Shown here one piece after another: positions 61,350 to 64,000 of a stretch of DNA of 64,000 bases. The position numbers were made by a program, and so were the translations under genes. The notes below the pieces were generated by a model, which saw only the letters and a list, made by a program, of their open reading frames with translations, was not told the DNA's origin and did no database searches. Each line of letters opens with the position of its first letter. Within the stretch, counting starts at the first letter, position 1. The DNA comes from Verrucolacustris abundans (lineage in GTDB: Bacteria; Verrucomicrobiota; Verrucomicrobiia; Methylacidiphilales; Verrucolacustridaceae), in NCBI GenBank assembly GCA_965194535.1, contig OZ239145.1, positions 1,302,001 to 1,366,000 on the forward strand, in the 5' to 3' direction.

Positions 61350-64000
61350 TTACTGACAAGCCTCGCACTCACCACCGTTTCTCATCGCTTCAATCGAACA
61401 GGCCATCTTCTCCTCGGCACTAAAAGTTTTTTTAGCCCCCTCTGGGTTAGCCTCGGGTTCTTGCATGCCCGCTCTTACCTCTTTCTTGAGCTTTACTGTG
61501 GCCTTCTCAATATTTGAAGCCCCTAAGGTCCGCAGGTAATAGGTGGTCTTCAATCCTTGATGCCAAGCGAGGCGATACATTCTCGAAAGAACCTTGAGGT
61601 CGGGTTGCCCTAAAAAGAGATTTAAGGATTGAGCTTGATCGATCCACTTCTGTCGCCTGGCTGCCGCTTTCATGATCCACTCAAATCCAACAGCAAATGC
61701 AGTCAGATATCTCTTTTTCAACTCCTCGGGCATTCCCTCCACGGGTCCCAACTCCCCGTCAAAATACTTCAACTGATCCACCATTGCCTGATTCCATAAC
61801 CCGGCTTTCTTAAGATCCTTCACAAGGAAGGGGTTCAGAACGATAAATTCGCCTGATAGGTTGCTCTTCACAAACAAGTTTTTATAGGTCGGCTCAATAC
61901 AGGGCGAAGTTCCCGTAATGTTCGAAATCGTCGCCGTTGGCGCGATTGCCAAAACATTCGAATTTCGCATTCCGTGAGCCCGAATTTTCTCTCGTAGTGG
62001 TTTCCAATCCATTCGTCCGCCACGCGGAACATCCACAGGCAATCCCCGCTCCTCTGCCAAAAGATCCACTGTATCTTGCGGCAACAAACCGCGATCCCAC
62101 TTGGAGCCCTTGTAGGTCGAGTAGGTGCCCTTCTCCGCAGCCAGATCGCTCGAGGCTTCATACGCGTAGTAAGCAATCGCCTCCATCATCTCGTCGTTGA
62201 AATCGACTGCTGCGTCCGACTCAAACGAAAGCCCTTTCATGTACAAGGCATTCTGCAATCCCATCACCCCAAGCCCAATCGGACGATGACGGGAATTTGC
62301 CGTCTTGGCAGCCTCAGTCGGATAGAAATTAATGTCGATGACATTATCCAACGCGCGGACAGCCACTCGGACTGTTTCCCTCAATTTAGGTATATCCAAC
62401 GAACCATCCGGAAGAATATGAGTATCCAAAATAATGGAACCCAAATTACAGACTGCCGTTTCATCTTTGCCCGTATTGAGAGTGATCTCCGTACACAGGT
62501 TCGAGCTGTGAATGACCCCCACGTGATCTTGGGGGCTTCTTATGTTGCAGGAGTCCTTAAAGGTAATCCAAGGATGCCCTGTCTCAAACAGCATCGAGAG
62601 CATTCGCTTCCAAACCTCAATTGCAGGCACCTTGTGCCCCCAAATCTCGCCTTTCTCCGATTGCTTCTCATATGCCTCGTACCGCTCCTCAAATTTTTTG
62701 CCGTACAAATGATGAAGGTCAGCTGCATCGCTGGTTCGGAAAAAGGTCCAATCTCCTCGGGCCTCCATCCTCTTCATAAATAGATCAGGAATCCAATTTG
62801 CAGTATTCATGTCGTGACAACGCCGCCGCTCATCTCCCGTGTTCTTCCGGAGCTCCAGGAAGTCAAACAAGTCATTGTGCCATGTCTCCAAGTACGCACA
62901 GCCCGAACCCTTTCTTTTACCGCCTTGATTCACAGCGACCAACAGGTCGTTGTGAAGCTTGAGGAAAGGAATAACCCCCTGACTCTCCCCGTTTGTACCA
63001 CCAATATAACTGCCTGTTCCACGTACGCTCGTCCACGATCCGCCCAAGCCACCCGCCCACTTGGAAAGCATGGCATTCTCTGCCACGCCTCGCTGCATGA
63101 TCGCTTCAATCGAATCGTCCACCCAGTACAGGTAACAAGAAGAAAGCTGGCTATGCAGGGTTCCTGAATTAAACAGGGTCGGCGTGGAGGAACAGAACCT
63201 ACGGCTCTTATACAGGTTGTAGAGCTCCATCGCCCGAACCTCTCGGTCTTTGGGCTCCGCATGGAACAACCCCATGGCCACACGCATCCAGAAAAACTGG
63301 GGTGTCTCGAGCCTCCGTGAAACATCCGCTGTTTTGTCCACGATGAGATACCTGTCGTACAGGGTTTGAACACCCAAAAAGTCCAAATCCAGATCTGCCA
63401 GAGGATCCAGCGCAGCCGCCAACTTCTCTAAATCATATTTCTGGAGGTTTGTGCTGTACCGCTTGATTTCGACACCCCGCTGAATGTTTTCCAAAAACTT
63501 CTTACGGTGAAAATCGCGTAAGGCACTGATTCCGTCCCTTAAAATATCCCACCCTAGAACCTCCTCATAAATGAAGGTCATCTGAATCCGACCCGCAAAC
63601 TTTGCAAAGTCGGCATCTTTTTCAATCAAGGTCTTCGCATTCAAGCTGATCGTATTGTTGAGTTCAGACCTTTTGATCCCGTCGAAAATCGATCTCCTTA
63701 ACTCCTTTTCGATCTCTCCAGCCGAAATACATAAATCAAGTCCAATGGACGCAAACTCGATTCGTGAACGCAAATCCGCACCATCCCACAAAAAGGTGGT
63801 TTCATCTGGATTGGCAACCACCACCATTCCCTCTGCAGGCTCTGTGGACGTCGCAGGAACTTCACCGCGGGCTTTCCGTTCCCTCTGATCGGTACGCATT
63901 GCCCGATAAATGATGTACCGCTCCGCGACCTTATAGTGGCCAGCCCGCATCAGTTCCTCTTGAACCAAATCCTGAACCTCCTCTATATGAACCGTTGCTT
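61350..64000 (-). CDS. nrdA: Ribonucleoside-diphosphate reductase alpha subunit (partial, 5' end beyond window)
   Basis: More than 880 residues visible; the frame stays open to the right edge, reading VHIEEVQDLVQEEL, part of the N-terminal ATP-cone domain. A TTG at 63968 is therefore not the true start. Class I catalytic residues are present: Cys in LSSCYLYW, Asn/Cys/Glu in NLCTEITLN, Cys in AVCNLGSII, tandem Tyr in KTTYYLRTLGAS, and the C-terminal redox pair ECEAC. It makes deoxyribonucleotides with NrdB, which is not found downstream. Confidence 0.96.
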   Translation of the reverse strand, partial: ATVHIEEVQDLVQEELMRAGHYKVAERYIIYRAMRTDQRERKARGEVPATSTEPAEGMVVVANPDETTFLWDGADLRSRIEFASIGLDLCISAGEIEKELRRSIFDGIKRSELNNTISLNAKTLIEKDADFAKFAGRIQMTFIYEEVLGWDILRDGISALRDFHRKKFLENIQRGVEIKRYSTNLQKYDLEKLAAALDPLADLDLDFLGVQTLYDRYLIVDKTADVSRRLETPQFFWMRVAMGLFHAEPKDREVRAMELYNLYKSRRFCSSTPTLFNSGTLHSQLSSCYLYWVDDSIEAIMQRGVAENAMLSKWAGGLGGSWTSVRGTGSYIGGTNGESQGVIPFLKLHNDLLVAVNQGGKRKGSGCAYLETWHNDLFDFLELRKNTGDERRRCHDMNTANWIPDLFMKRMEARGDWTFFRTSDAADLHHLYGKKFEERYEAYEKQSEKGEIWGHKVPAIEVWKRMLSMLFETGHPWITFKDSCNIRSPQDHVGVIHSSNLCTEITLNTGKDETAVCNLGSIILDTHILPDGSLDIPKLRETVRVAVRALDNVIDINFYPTEAAKTANSRHRPIGLGVMGLQNALYMKGLSFESDAAVDFNDEMMEAIAYYAYEASSDLAAEKGTYSTYKGSKWDRGLLPQDTVDLLAEERGLPVDVPRGGRMDWKPLREKIRAHGMRNSNVLAIAPTATISNITGTSPCIEPTYKNLFVKSNLSGEFIVLNPFLVKDLKKAGLWNQAMVDQLKYFDGELGPVEGMPEELKKRYLTAFAVGFEWIMKAAARRQKWIDQAQSLNLFLGQPDLKVLSRMYRLAWHQGLKTTYYLRTLGASNIEKATVKLKKEVRAGMQEPEANPEGAKKTFSAEEKMACSIEAMRNGGECEACQ

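Overview
The window is a compact, gene-dense stretch of a bacterial chromosome (roughly 50-55% GC by eye) with no insertion sequences, phage genes or CRISPR arrays. A trypsin-like protein with a PEP-CTERM sorting tail, a TonB/ExbBD/TonB-receptor locus and an outer-membrane style of secretion point to a Gram-negative (diderm) organism. The gene order and the style of the proteins suggest the Planctomycetota-Verrucomicrobiota-Chlamydiota group, most likely Verrucomicrobiota. This assignment is inference; no 16S rRNA is present.

Region 1 (1-18.1 kb, minus strand) is one almost unbroken transcription/translation super-operon. In order of transcription it runs tRNA-Thr, tuf, tRNA-Trp, secE, nusG, rplK, rplA, rplJ, rplL, rpoB, rpoC, rpsL, rpsG, fusA, rpsJ, rplC, rplD, rplW and the start of rplB, where the window ends. 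The clusters that E. coli keeps apart (L11-rif, str, S10) are fused, and tuf sits ahead of secE, not after fusA. Candidate control elements are a promoter near 18.2 kb, a 20-bp palindrome just upstream of tRNA-Thr, hairpins on both sides of rplL, and a structured 228-bp rpoC-rpsL spacer.

Region 2 (18.2-31.8 kb, minus strand) carries pyrimidine synthesis (pyrR-pyrB-pyrC-carA) ending in a tail-anchored FHA protein. Upstream lie a tiny conserved protein, an Mrp-type ATPase, a NifS-like protein that has lost its PLP lysine, mutL and parB. Further on come the PEP-CTERM protease, a conserved protein of unknown function, a 3-methyladenine DNA glycosylase and the PLP-homeostasis protein YggS, the last three joined by 4-bp overlaps.

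Region 3 (31.8-37.3 kb) is an iron-uptake module: a LysR regulator overlapping a Fur-family gene, a FecA-like TonB receptor, and exbB-exbD-tonB divergent from the receptor. Two near-identical TGAGAC palindromes lie in the shared promoter.

Region 4 (37.4-49.8 kb) holds tig-clpP-clpX, a class V aminotransferase, a secreted acidic protein of unknown function, a rhodanese, metG, priA, a membrane-anchored lytic transglycosylase, fmt and an adenylate-kinase-like gene. Region 5 (49.8-64 kb) holds a P1B-4 metal ATPase, a one-piece gcvP, a dihydrolipoyl-dehydrogenase-like flavoprotein, a GNAT enzyme, pyrE, ridA, a HupE-like protein, tatD, thrB, a small membrane protein and nrdA, which runs off the right edge. 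Several convergent pairs overlap at their stop codons, which fits a compact genome. No gap between genes exceeds 300 bp.
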